Source: Asterias rubens (Eukaryota > Echinodermata > Asteroidea > Forcipulatida > Asteriidae). From it: 64,000 bases of DNA. The DNA is taken from positions 9,936,002 through 10,000,001 of the forward strand of contig NC_047071.1 of NCBI RefSeq assembly GCF_902459465.1. Reading direction: 5' to 3'. The notes beneath the pieces are model-generated. The model ran no database searches and was not told the DNA's origin. It saw nothing but the letters and a program-made list of their open reading frames with translations. Shown here piece after piece: positions 30,994 through 40,900 of the stretch; within the stretch, counting starts at the first letter, position 1, and every line of letters starts with the position of its first letter. The position numbers and the translations under genes are program-made.

Positions 30994-33347
30994 ATGGCAA
31001 CGTCAGCAACACCAGGCTCCGACGCCTTCGTCAGCTCTCTCACCTCCATGGTGAATAGAGAAGACACAATTGCCATCCTCCGTGCTCAGACTCACATGCT
31101 GAGTCGCTTCGAGAAAACAAACGAGACGCTCTCAAACTTTAACAAGTTGTCTGCCGTTAGATACGAGAAAACAATCGAGCAATTCAAGAAACATACTCAG
31201 GTGTTGATGGACATGAAAAGGGATCTTGACATTGTCTTCAGAAAAATCAGGTACGGAGATGGAGAAAGTGTTCAAATTGGCACTGTGGCAATTGCTACGT
31301 GTATGTACGAGTGGGCAGGGCCTGTATGCTTCATTTTTGAAGGGCACCAAGGCATTTTCTCCTTGGTAAAGCGCACCCTATGAGGAAATTTCTACTACAT
31401 AGCATTTCATGGGCACAAAGGCAATATTCAATTCTGTATAGAAGTTAGTTCCATGTTGATGGATTCTTTGAGCACAAAAATGGGGGCTATAGAAGTACAC
31501 TTACCCAATGACATAAAAATGTTCTCATACATGTACAAGCAGTTTACACATTAATTATTAATTTTGGCTTTTACCCATACACCGATGTGTGTTAGCAGTG
31601 CATACTCAGTACTTTCCCGAGTCCTGTGAAAAAATATCACAGGCATGTCACTCGGGTGGGATTCGAACCCACGACCCTTGCAATTCTAGAGCAGTGTCTT
31701 ACCAACTAGACTACCGAGGTTGCCCGGTAGCTAGAGGCAGGTTAGATCCTATGTTTTGGCAGCGGGTACCGCAACGATGTAAGTTTACACATGTTACTAA
31801 AGTAGTGGTGAATCTGTATTCTTACAGGTCCTTCTTTTGGTAATATTCCACAGGATGTAATTGTGGAGGTAAAAAGGTGAACCACACTAACTGATATACG
31901 TAATATTTCTTTTTCCTAGAGTGCTTAAAGACAAGTTGTCTACTGAGTATCCTGTTGCTTTTGAAGGTAAGTTCATTATATTATTATTGATTTATTAAAA
32001 TTGCAAACATGGCGGCCAAAAAGCCGAAAAGTGGATGCATAATATTACAGAGAATAAAAAATGCTATTCATCTCTTGTACTTTGTACTTTCCTTACTCGT
32101 GGTCAAAATGTTTTGATGGTTTACGAAGTACACTTTTGCTTATTAGTGTACATGTTTCTTCTTTGGTTGGTATTTTCACAAGAGCCCTGAATCAATCCAC
32201 CTTTAAAGACACTGGACACTATTGGTAATTGTTGAAGACCAGTCTTCTCACTTGGTGTATCTCAACATGTATGCATAAACTAACAAACCTGTGAAAATTT
32301 GAGCTCACTTGGTCATCAAAATTGCGAGATAATAACGAAAGAAAAAACACCCTTGTCACACGGTGTTGTGTGCTTTCAGATGCTTGATTTCGCGACCTCA
32401 AGTTCTAATTCTGAGGTCTCAAAATCAAATTCATGGAAATAACTTGTTTCTCGTCATTTCAGAGGGAGCCGTTTCTCACAATGTTTTATACTATATATCA
32501 ACCTCTCCCCATTACTTGTTACCAAGTAGGGTTTTTTGCTAATAATTATTTTGAGTAATTACCAGTAGTGTCCAGTGTCTTTAATAGTGTACATATTTCT
32601 TCTTTGGTTAGTATAAGTAGTAACGGGTATTTTCACAAGAACCCTGATTCAGTCCACCTTTAGTGAGGTCACAGTGGGTACTGGATAACAACAGCATCTC
32701 TGGCCACCATTTCTGGACACCAACCCTCAGAAATCTGAGAAAGAATTCATCTCAGATGCAAATGTGTTTGGGTGAAAATAATTTCAAAACCATACTACAT
32801 GCGGTACATCAAAGGGAATCGTAATCCTTTCTATAGTTAAAAGCAGTGGACACTATTGGTAATTACTCAAAATAATTATCATCATAAAACCTTTCTTGAT
32901 CACTAGTAATGGGGAGAGGTTGATAGTAAAAAACATTGTGAGAAACAGCTCCCTCTGAAGTGACGTAGTTTTTGAGAAAGAAGTATTTGATTTCGAGACC
33001 TCAAGTTTAGAATTTGAGGTCTCTGAATCAATCATCTAAAAGCACAAACTTCATGTGACAAGAGTGTTGTTTTCTTTCATTATTATCTCACAACTTCGAT
33101 GACTGATTGAGCTCAAATTTTCACAGGTTTGTTATTTTATGCATGTTGAGATACACCAACTGTGAAGACTAGTCTTTGACAATTACCAATAGTGTCCACT
33201 GTCTTTAATACTTTCAACAGCTGCAGATACTTCTTGCCAAGTAAGTTGTCATCATCCATTTTGAGATATGGTGGACACACTCATATGATACTATTATAAG
33301 TGTTTCTGATCAGCAGAGTGTGGGTTCGAATCACCAGCCGTGAGACT

Positions 33348-33386
<39 letters not shown>

Positions 33387-34067
33387 TTGGGGGGCTAATC
33401 GTCCTTACTCGCAGCTAAGAGCTGAATTGCGAAGGACGCGGCTACAACGTGTTCGAGAAGCAGGCATGCAAGGGCGCATTCAGCTGCCAGCCACATCAAC
33501 CCATTATGACCATGGAACACAGCCAAGATCGAAAGTGTTTGATTTTTTCCTGAGGGAGGAAAACCGGATAGTCTGGAAAACCCTCGTGGCACAGCAGAGA
33601 ACCAACGCACAACTCAACTAACATATGGCCCCGACCGGGAATCGAACCGGGGTCACCTTGGTGAGAGGCGAGCGCTTTACGCACAAGCCAACCATGCCAA
33701 CTTGTGTCCTTAAGCAAGACACTTAACCATTGCTTCGTCCTTTGGATGGGATGTAAAGCCGTTGGTCCCATGTGTTGTGTAATGCATATAAAAGAACCCA
33801 GTGCACTTATCAAAAAGAGAAGGGGTTCGCCCTGGTGTTCCTGGCTGTTGCTGGTAAATGCACTGAAGCACCTTGTAAACCCTTTTTAAAAAGTTAAACA
33901 TTTTCTTAGTTTAACAATCTTACATTACCCTATTCTTACCAACAGCTTCCTTTAAAGAAATCTCAAGACTTGATGATGAAGAAGAGGAAGAGGAGTTTGC
34001 ATCAAAGAAGGAGACGGCTCAACCTGCATCCAAAGAAACCCCACCAGACACAACGGAACAAGACTAG
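30994..34067 (+). CDS. KXD1: KxDL motif-containing protein 1 (BORC subunit)
   Basis: KXD1 is a small coiled-coil subunit of BORC, the complex that couples lysosomes to kinesin through Arl8, and has been linked to BLOC-1. Coding exons: 30994-31250, 31920-31966, 33946-34067. The junctions (ATCAG|gtacgg, cctag|AGTG, GAAG|gtaag, aacag|CTTCC) are in frame, giving 141 residues against 176 in human. The conserved block spans residues 17-92: SMVNREDTIAILRAQ, MLSRFEKTNETLSNFN and the signature K75-R-D-L78 within MKRDLDIVFRKIR. The C-terminal part is shorter and acidic, with a run of six Glu after LDD. Reading through the first donor would give a false 129-residue product. Intron 1 holds a SINE; intron 2 holds two TTAA MITEs in inverted orientation and a nested SINE. 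Confidence 0.95.
31562..31790 (-). mobile_element. tRNA-derived SINE (family B)
   Basis: Inverted relative to 25148-25385. On the plus strand it runs from TTTTGGCTTTTACCCATACA through CTTTCCCGAGTCCTGTGAA and the B-box complement GGGATTCGAACCC (about 31658) to CTACCGAGGTTGCCCGGTAG and CTATGTTTTGGCAGCGGGTA. It lies in KXD1 intron 1, opposite to gene orientation. Confidence 0.8.
32207..32580 (+). mobile_element. TTAA-type MITE (full length)
   Basis: 374 bp, flanked by TTAA at 32203-32206 and 32581-32584. The ends are AGACACTGGACACTATTGGT and ACCAGTAGTGTCCAGTGTCT. It interrupts an older dispersed repeat: the ~60 bp just before it (GTTTCTTCTTTGG...CACAAGAGCCCTGAATC) recur just after it at 32587-32660. 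It lies in KXD1 intron 2. Confidence 0.88.
32615..33245. repeat. Dispersed ~200-bp repeat (copy 2), interrupted
   Basis: Matches 4905-5125 over 32615-32835 (GTATTTTCACAAGAACCCTG, GGACACCAACCCTCAGAAAT). Its 3' part, by comparison with 41800-41865 (AATCCTTTCTCA...TCAACAGCTGCAG...CTTCTT.CCAAGT), resumes at 33209-33245 after the TTAA MITE at 32841-33204. The MITE is therefore inserted inside this older repeat. Confidence 0.6.
32841..33204 (-). mobile_element. TTAA-type MITE (full length, inverted)
   Basis: 364 bp, flanked by TTAA at 32837-32840 and 33205-33208. It is in the opposite orientation to the copy at 32207-32580: here TACTCAAAATAATTATCATC follows the left terminus and AGACTAGTCTTTGACAATTA precedes the right. 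Together the two copies form an inverted pair separated by about 260 bp in KXD1 intron 2. Confidence 0.88.
33298..33890 (+). mobile_element. tRNA-derived SINE (family A1), interrupted
   Basis: The outer element has a tRNA-like head with GGGTTCGAATCACC (33323-33336). After the insertion at about 33344-33702 it continues with CTTGTGTCCTTAAGCAAGAC, TCCTTTGGATGGGATGTAAA, CCAGTGCACTTATC and CACCTTGTAAACC. It matches the copy at 51050-51790. It lies in KXD1 intron 2, just upstream of the last exon. Confidence 0.78.
33344..33702 (-). mobile_element. Nested tRNA-derived SINE (family C) with (ATT)n tail
   Basis: Inserted into the family A1 SINE. Read on the minus strand, it begins TGGCATGGTTGGCTTGTGCG, has a B-box GGTTCGATTCCC (complement at about 33636-33647), a body with TTTTCCAGACTATCCGGTTT and TGGGTTGATGTGGCTGGCAG, and ends in a tail of ATT repeats (plus-strand AATAAT run at 33349-33386). 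The head retains GCGCTCGCCTCTCACCAAGG, tRNA-like. ACTT at both junctions may be the target duplication. Confidence 0.75.
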
Positions 34068-34109
34068 TGAGACGTGTTTTTTTGTTCAAATTCCCAGCAA
34101 TGTCCTGAG

Positions 34110-34353
34110 TAGTGTTGTAGCGATGGTGGGCAGTGCTGGGCAGTGCTGGGCAGGCCTGCCCAGAACTAACAAATTTTGCCCAGCACTCTGAGCATTATAC
34201 ACTGTGCTGCCCAGCACAGATTTTTCCCAGATTGCACTTCAGCAATGATGGTCCCATATCTAAACATGAAATCATTTTGTTGAAACTGCTCACCCTTGGA
34301 GGACTAAATTGGATTTTGAGCCCACCACTTAAATTGGTCTAGCAACAACACTG
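34110..34353. mobile_element. hAT-like MITE in KXD1 3' flank
   Basis: 244 bp with ends (T/C)AGTGTTGTAGC and CAACAACACTG. Flanking octamers GTCCTGAG (34102-34109) and GTCTTGCG (34354-34361) match at 6 of 8 positions, an eroded hAT-type duplication. It is homologous to 46669-46900 along its length (TTTCCCAGATTGC, CAGCAATGATGG, GGACTAAATTGGATTT). It starts 43 bp after the KXD1 stop and upstream of the AATAAA at 34527, so it probably forms part of the KXD1 3' UTR. Confidence 0.78.
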
Positions 34354-34526
34354 GTCTTGCGGCCGACTTTTCTTGGGCGGAAGTCACTGGTATTCCAATG
34401 TATTATAAAGAGTTATAACGGCAATTCGATGGCTTTGTAAATATGCTTTGTAAACGTGCTAGTGACATTTTGTGCATCGTTGTTAAAGTGTAAGTTGTTA
34501 AAAAACTACAGGGAGTGTTATATATA

Positions 34527-34532
34527 AATAAA
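34527..34532 (+). terminator. Candidate KXD1 polyadenylation signal
   Basis: AATAAA within TATATAAATAAAAAATATAA, 460 bp after the KXD1 stop. It is the first canonical hexamer downstream, but the AT-rich context makes chance occurrence likely. Confidence 0.4.
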
Positions 34533-35201
34533 AAATATAAAAGGACATGGAAACTAATGCAATAGCTATGGGCAAATATTTATTTCAAATTTGACCTGAA
34601 TGCAAGATAAAACTATGGAAACACAGGAGTTATCCACTATTGGACAGTGTGTGCTATGTTGTCTTTTTGCGAACAGTATGGATGAATGTATCTCGATCAT
34701 CATGGATGATGACTTCGTTTACAGCTTAAAAGAGCCATTCTAAAGGCACACGTTCTCCCATGAAATTGAACTCAAAGGTTCATTGGAACAGTGAAAGTAT
34801 GTATTCTTCTTCTTTAGTCCATTAGGGCGTCAGCCGTCCGGTGGTGATCCAAGAAGTGAATTCCTTCCACGCGTCCCTGTCCAGTGCGGTCTTCCCCAGG
34901 CCATACAGACTCCCCCCATTAAGTGCACGAATGTTATCTGATGAGTAATGCTAATTACCCCCTTTCCATGCTTCTGTAAGCCCAGATTATTCGCTTGCAG
35001 TAAACAGAGATATGAAATTGGGCCCTGTTCCAGCATTTTAATCAATTCACCGTTTCCTCAAGCTAAGGATGAAACAAATATTCTTCTCTTATTCTGATGA
35101 CATCTTGGTGTATTTAAGCCTAGATTCTGCCTCTTTTACCCATGTCTGTTAACTACAAGCATTCATGTAGTCAATACAAACATTGTTAGCGCCTTACTCA
35201 G
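34533..35201. other. KXD1-CCNB1IP1 intergenic, nothing recognised
   Basis: Unique-looking sequence between KXD1 and the duplicated block that starts at 35202. No exon or bounded repeat was seen. Confidence 0.45.
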
Positions 35202-35604
35202 TTAGTGTCTTTCGTTGTACTCTCACTGCTAGTGATATTGGATGGGAAACATGACTAAATATTTATCATTAGACAGAATGAGGTGCTCTTTCCATTGATA
35301 CAGTTTGTTGTGGTATGTTCATATGCAAGGCAGTAAATAAATGATCATTGCTACTGTTGGCGCCTAAACTACGGAAGCGCTTAACTTGCTACTGTTGGCG
35401 CCTAACTACGGAAGCGCTTAACTTGCTACTGTTGGCGCCTAACTACGGAAGCGCTTAACTATGGTATATAGTGTAGTTTCTTTGTACTCGCACTGCTAGT
35501 GTGAGACGGGAAACAACATAATACATGTAACGAGAATGATGTGCTCTTTCCAACAATACAGTTTGTTGAGGTATGTTTATATTCAAGGCAGTAAATAATT
35601 TAAG
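35202..35604. repeat. Direct duplication around a 37-bp tandem array
   Basis: Segments 35202-35345 and 35473-35604 are diverged direct copies (GTACTCKCACTGCTAGTG, GTGCTCTTTCCA, ACAGTTTGTTG.GGTATGTT, CAAGGCAGTAAATAA). Between them lies a 37-bp unit repeated three times at 35348-35460 (CTACTGTTGGCGCCTAACTA then CGGAAGCGCTTAACTTG), nearly identical between copies. The unit carries an inner GGCGCC palindrome. Confidence 0.85.
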
Positions 35605-35770
35605 TTTTTGTAATAAGTTCTACATGGGCCTAGGCAGAAACAGGGCTTATGTCCTGTGACAGTCCAGGATGATATGGGGTATTTTTCAGGAGTATATAAG
35701 TCAATGCATTGTTCAGTGACCTGATGGGAGGAGATTGTATGCTCAGTGGTCGGAGCATTTTTTTTAAAAA

Positions 35771-36149
35771 AGGCAGTGGACACTATTGGTAATTGGCAAA
35801 GACTAGCCTTCACAGTTGGTGTATCTCAACATATGCATCAAATAACAAACCTGTGAAAATTTGAGCTCAATCGGTCATCAACTTGCAAAATAATAATGAA
35901 AGAAAAAAAGCCCCTTGTCACACGAAGTTGTGTGCGATAGATGGTTGATTTTGAGACCTCAAGTTCTAAATCTGAGGTCTCGAAATCAAATTCGTGGAAA
36001 ATTACTTATTTCTCGAAAACTACTTCACTAATCAGAGGGAGCCGTTTCTCACGATGTTTTATACTATCAACCTCTCCCCATTACTCGTCACCAAGAAAGG
36101 TTTTATGCACAAAATTATTTTGAGTAATTACCAATAGTGTCCACTGCCT
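35771..36149 (+). mobile_element. TTAA-type MITE (full length)
   Basis: About 379 bp with ends AGGCAGTGGACACTATTGGT and ACCAATAGTGTCCACTGCCT. TTAA follows at 36150-36153. On the left, TTAA (35764-35767) is separated from the element by three extra A. Located between KXD1 and CCNB1IP1. Confidence 0.85.
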
Positions 36150-36844
36150 TTAAATGAAATTTACATGGGTTTGTTTTATTGTATAGATCTACACTTGTAT
36201 AGGATTAACACATTCGAAGGGTTCCAAAACCAAACGAAACATATACAGAGTCTACAGAGCCTTTAAAAGTGTATATTTTATTTGTCAATGGATTATTGTT
36301 TTGAAAATGCCAGGAAAGAATTAAACAGGTTCCTTGCCAAGTACGAGTAAAGTTGTGAAATGTTTGTGTGGTTTTGTTTTTATAATGAAGTTGGAACACA
36401 TTCTTACACTTACAGGTCTTTTGTATTTTTGTGTTGTCGGAAAAGTACCCTTTGGTCTCAGTGGGTTCACTAGCAAACAAGCTCACAAAAGAGGGGTGTT
36501 TTGGATGCCCAATAGAGGGTTGAAAATTATTTATCTTTAGTCCCGTAAAGAATTAAAATCATCGGCAAGCATTAAAGTTTGATTTAAATGCAGTGCACAC
36601 ATTTCTTGTTTTAAATTTTAAAGCCCATAAAAATGTGTTATTATGATTAAGAGTTTTAAGTTTTGTCTCAGTGTGAAATGCTGAAGAAAAGTCAAGATAA
36701 TGGTAATTGAAGACCCGATAAGTTTACATTGTTTTACGTAAAAAGCTCATGTAGTATAAATCTAACTGTTTTCAAAATTCTTACTTTTATCTAATCTATT
36801 TAAAAGATTTAATTTTTATTCACCCTAAGGAGAGGGCGCCCTCT

Positions 36845-37001
36845 AGAGTTAGTTGATTTTGTTATCAACTTTTGGCCAATCGCGGCCGCCGGGGGCGCAA
36901 TGCTGACACGTTCAACTTTATTTGGTGGTTCATCGGATTACATCGGACTAAAACTAATCATAAAAACGTAGTTTAGTGTATTTCAGAATCAACCGTAAAA
37001 G
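36845..37001 (+). promoter_or_regulatory. Putative CCNB1IP1 promoter and non-coding exon 1
   Basis: A GC-rich patch (GGCCAATCGCGGCCGCCGGG at 36872-36891) includes a CCAAT box. Downstream, AACCGTAAAAG|GTAAGTG gives an excellent splice donor at 37001/37002. The intron would then run to the acceptor TTTTCTTGCAG at about 37899, just upstream of the ATG at 37915. Upstream, AGAGGGCGCCCTCT (36832-36845) is a perfect palindrome. The transcription start is inferred, not seen. Confidence 0.5.
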
Positions 37002-37545
37002 GTAAGTGTAGACATTCTTTATTGTTTTCTTAACAATTACTTAAAAATTTATGTTGGTAACTCTCGTTTCTGCTCATTGCCTTTGTCCCGATTCGTTTGC
37101 CAACACAGTTTTGTCACTGGACACTACTTGTACTTGCTTGGTTAATGGTATCGATATTTTAAGCCTTTAGTTTTACTTTGTTGAGGTATGGCGGACAAGA
37201 TTTGACTTAGATTTAGTGCACTGTTTGGTTTGGATGTAAACACACAAATTTACCCAAACCTAGTTATATAGTTTTGTAGCATTGTGTCGGCCATAATTAT
37301 CTCAAAAAGGCTTATTACTGTACTGGTGCCATCTGGTCGGATGACACTTGTTTGTATAAATATTGGGCTAGCTGCTAGCCCTACGACCTAGAGTCCCTAG
37401 ACTCTAGAGTTTCGTGAAGCAATTCAGAGAAAAGGGTTGATTTATATTGTGTTATACACAGTAATAAAGAATACATTCATGATGATGGAGTCATCTGCTT
37501 CCCATTGCTCATTATGATCCCAGTGCCATACTCCTCTAAACAATG

Positions 37546-37599
37546 AGGTTCGTTCGGCTGTCCTGGAACTGGAGACGACAGCCGAACGGACCTCTGAGT
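37546..37599. repeat. Short perfect-stem inverted repeat
   Basis: GAGGTTCGTTCGGCTGTC and GACAGCCGAACGGACCTC pair around a 16-nt loop with a single mismatch. It falls in the likely 5' UTR intron of CCNB1IP1. It could be a tiny foldback element or a structured intronic segment; no relatives were seen elsewhere in the window. Confidence 0.6.
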
Positions 37600-37914
37600 C
37601 TTAGTCTTAAAGACTTAAGTTAGTTCTAGCTAGTACGTAGTTAGGAGTACAAGTGCCAGTGCAGTGGCATTGTACTATTTTCTCATGTAAACACTAACAG
37701 TATTAACAGATGGCTAGTGGCTTTAGTGCACATATCAAAGTTTAAATGTTTTCTTTGTATATTTTCAACAATTTTTCTTCAACAAACAATTATGTCGTTG
37801 ATAAATTTGAGCCCTGCTGAGGTGTTCCCGATGTTTTGTACATGATTTTTGTTTTCTCAGTCTCACCACTGCACTTGCATGATGATTATTTTCTTGCAGG
37901 GAGGATAGAGAAAC

Positions 37915-40900
37915 ATGGATGATATGGTTTGCAATTTCAAGAAGTGTAGGAAGAGGCTAAGCTCTTTTGCATGGGTCACCTCGTGTTCACGTATCCTTTT
38001 TACATTTATTTTATGAATCAGTAATAAGTTGTGTTTTTATGCTGGGGTGTGGGGGGGGGGGTCAGACTTAGAATTTCGTTTTGAGTTGAAGGGCACAGCT
38101 TTTTACATTTTGCAATGGGTTAAATTAAAACAAATCTTCAGAAATTATTTTCCAGAATCAATATTGTCCAAAGTTAGAAATGTATATCTTTAGTAAGGTA
38201 AGGTTGTCAACATTCAAACTTCTGAAAGATTTTTCCATTTACAAGAATTTTTACAGACATTTTCTGTGATGAGGACGGTACAAGAGAGTTTAACAGATGC
38301 TTTTCATGTCCAGCATGTAAGTGACTTAAATAAAAGATGCAGTGTGTTCATGCCAAATGAGATGGAACTGGGGTGAAATATAAAAGAATTAATAGTTTCA
38401 TTGTCATGGGATGGCAAGGGTAAAGTTCTCAATGATGTGTTTTTGTGTTTACGGCAAACAAACAAAGAATTTGAAATTCTCATTCTTTCTTGTTTTGCAA
38501 GAGATTGTTTCTTTGCTAAAATTTGAAGGTGAATAATTAAAATTTGTAAGAAAATTAAAACAAGTTGGAGCATAATCATTGTATTGCTGTTTTTACAAAG
38601 AAATGAGTTGTAGCGTTCAATGCAAGACTATTTCATACTATTTTGAGAAAATGGCAGAGAAGTTATAACTTTATTAAAATGATGACTGTTTTGCATCTAA
38701 ATGACCCTACATTTAAAGGCAATTTTTATTTGAAGGTGATACCAACCTACCAGGAAAGTTTGACATTGTCCGCATTGACTTGTCGCCATCGGAGCAGTAC
38801 AAATCAATGGTCTTAGCAGGACAGAAGCCTGATGTTATTCAAGAAGTGTCTGGAAGAGCCATGGCCTTTTGGAGATACCAGGTGAGGTATAACTTTTGAA
38901 AAGGCTGGTCTGTGATTACTGTGGTCAGTCTTGTATAAAAAATTCCAACCAGCGACTTGTAATATCATCGGACAGAACTGCCCAAAGTTAGTACGTCTAC
39001 TCTAGAGTTTGAAACTGTCTGACTCTGACGATAGTTTGAACTATTACCGATAATCCTTTACAGACCAGAGCGGCCACAAGCGGCTCATACCAAAATGCTC
39101 ATAGCGCCGCAAAAGACTGCAAGGTTTACCCTATTTCCCGGACATAGTGTGTCATGGCCGAGCGGTGAAGAGCAGAGTTTGGGTTTGAGTCCCGGTCGTG
39201 ACACTTGCTTTGTACAGTTAGGGAGGTAGGGCCTAGTGCTTTCTGCTCTACCAGCCAGACTTTGGATTGATGATACCCAAGCCTACATCCATATGGACTG
39301 TAGAGGGGGTCCCTGTTTCAGCCCTAGGAGTAGGTGGCAACGGCGTCTGGAATAAAACAATTGTAGCCCACACCTTGAAGTGGCCTTCAGGCCTTGTGTG
39401 TCTGGCGACTTGCATAAAAAGAAAATAATAATAATAAACGTCAGTCCAGATGTGAAATTTTCCAATGTGTAAGTATGTTCATGTAATATTGTCTAACAAT
39501 TTCTACACAAAACTAAACTGCCTTTTGCTATTCAATAAAAGTTGAAAGAGATTTGGGGCCCAAGATGATAATTTTCTTTATATCTTCTTCATGTTTAAGG
39601 TTCAACAAGAAAAGATCTATCAAGACTACGTCTCAAATAAATCCAAGGAGCGAAGTGCACAGCTGGAACAATACTATGAACACACAGTCACCAAACTACA
39701 AGCAGAAGTAGCGGGTATCCTTCAAACAGTTTTGAATCTTCAAAACCTGCATTATAAGCAAAAACTATACTTCATGAACATTTCTGCTACACAAAACTTA
39801 GAGCTGGGAACTTTGATCATAAACAAACTCAACACATGACTTGGTGTTTTGGTTGGTTTTTTTTTCTTCTTCTGGTGAACAGAATTGTTTGGCACATATT
39901 AAAATCTGGAGGTCACAGGTTCAAGTCTGTCCGCTCTAGTCAAGTTTCTTAATTCAAGCCAAAGTTCAAAGAATATGAAAACTTATACAGCATTTTGGAG
40001 AAATTGACCTTAACCTAAACCATGTTTCAGCCCTAAAGAACCAAACTTCAGGTGAGTTTTCAATATCTCTCATTTCTTGTCAAGAGCAATGACCATCGTC
40101 CCCATTTCAAGATTTCAGTTCCAGGCCAGCTGTTTAAATTAATTTATACTTTGTGCAACAAAATCAACAACCCCCCCCCCCTCCCCACCCGAGAAGATCA
40201 GTAGAAGACTCTTTGGCCTCTGTTAAAGGCAGTGGACACAATTGGTTATTGCCACAGTTGGTGTATCTCAACATAATATGCCTAAAATAACAAACCTGTG
40301 AAAATTTGAGCTCAATTGGTCATCGAACTTGCGAGATAAGAATGAAAGAAAAAACACCCTTATCACACGAAGTTGTGTGCGTTTAGATAGTTGATTTCGA
40401 GACCTCAAGTTCTAAACTTGAGGTCTAGAAATCAAATTTGTGGAAAAATACTTCATTCTTGAAAACGATGGCACTTCAGAGGGAGCCGTTTCTCACAATG
40501 TTTTATACCATCAACCTCTCCCATTACTCGTCACCAAGAAAGGTTTTACGCTAATAATTATTTTGAGTAATTACCAATAGTGTCCACTGCCTTTAAGGTA
40601 TTTTGATCAGTAGTGTTGGTTCTGAACAGAACCACAACAGAACCAACACTATTCAATAGAGATTTGCACCTGGTTCTACCTCAAATCTCACCTGATTATT
40701 TGCGCACGATGCAAAATTTCAAAGGTGCCGCACCAAAACCAAGTTTGTTTATAGTTTTTAGGCTTTGTGTTTTGTGGAACCTATGAAACACAGAACATGT
40801 TATAAAAGGCCCTTTAAATTATCCTATTGTATTGTACACAAGATTGAGGATAACCTTTTGAGGATCATAAATTGATGATAAATATAGACAACACTTTTAT

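Noticed and set aside
30994-31383. 129-residue KXD1 product from a single open frame
   Set aside because: The reading frame continues through a clear donor (ATCAG|GTACGG) into intron. The family continues at 31920.
27234-34067. UBE2R2 and KXD1 as a coordinated bidirectional unit
   Set aside because: They are head-to-head but 3.8 kb apart with repeats between, and no shared short promoter is seen. Co-regulation is not supported by sequence.
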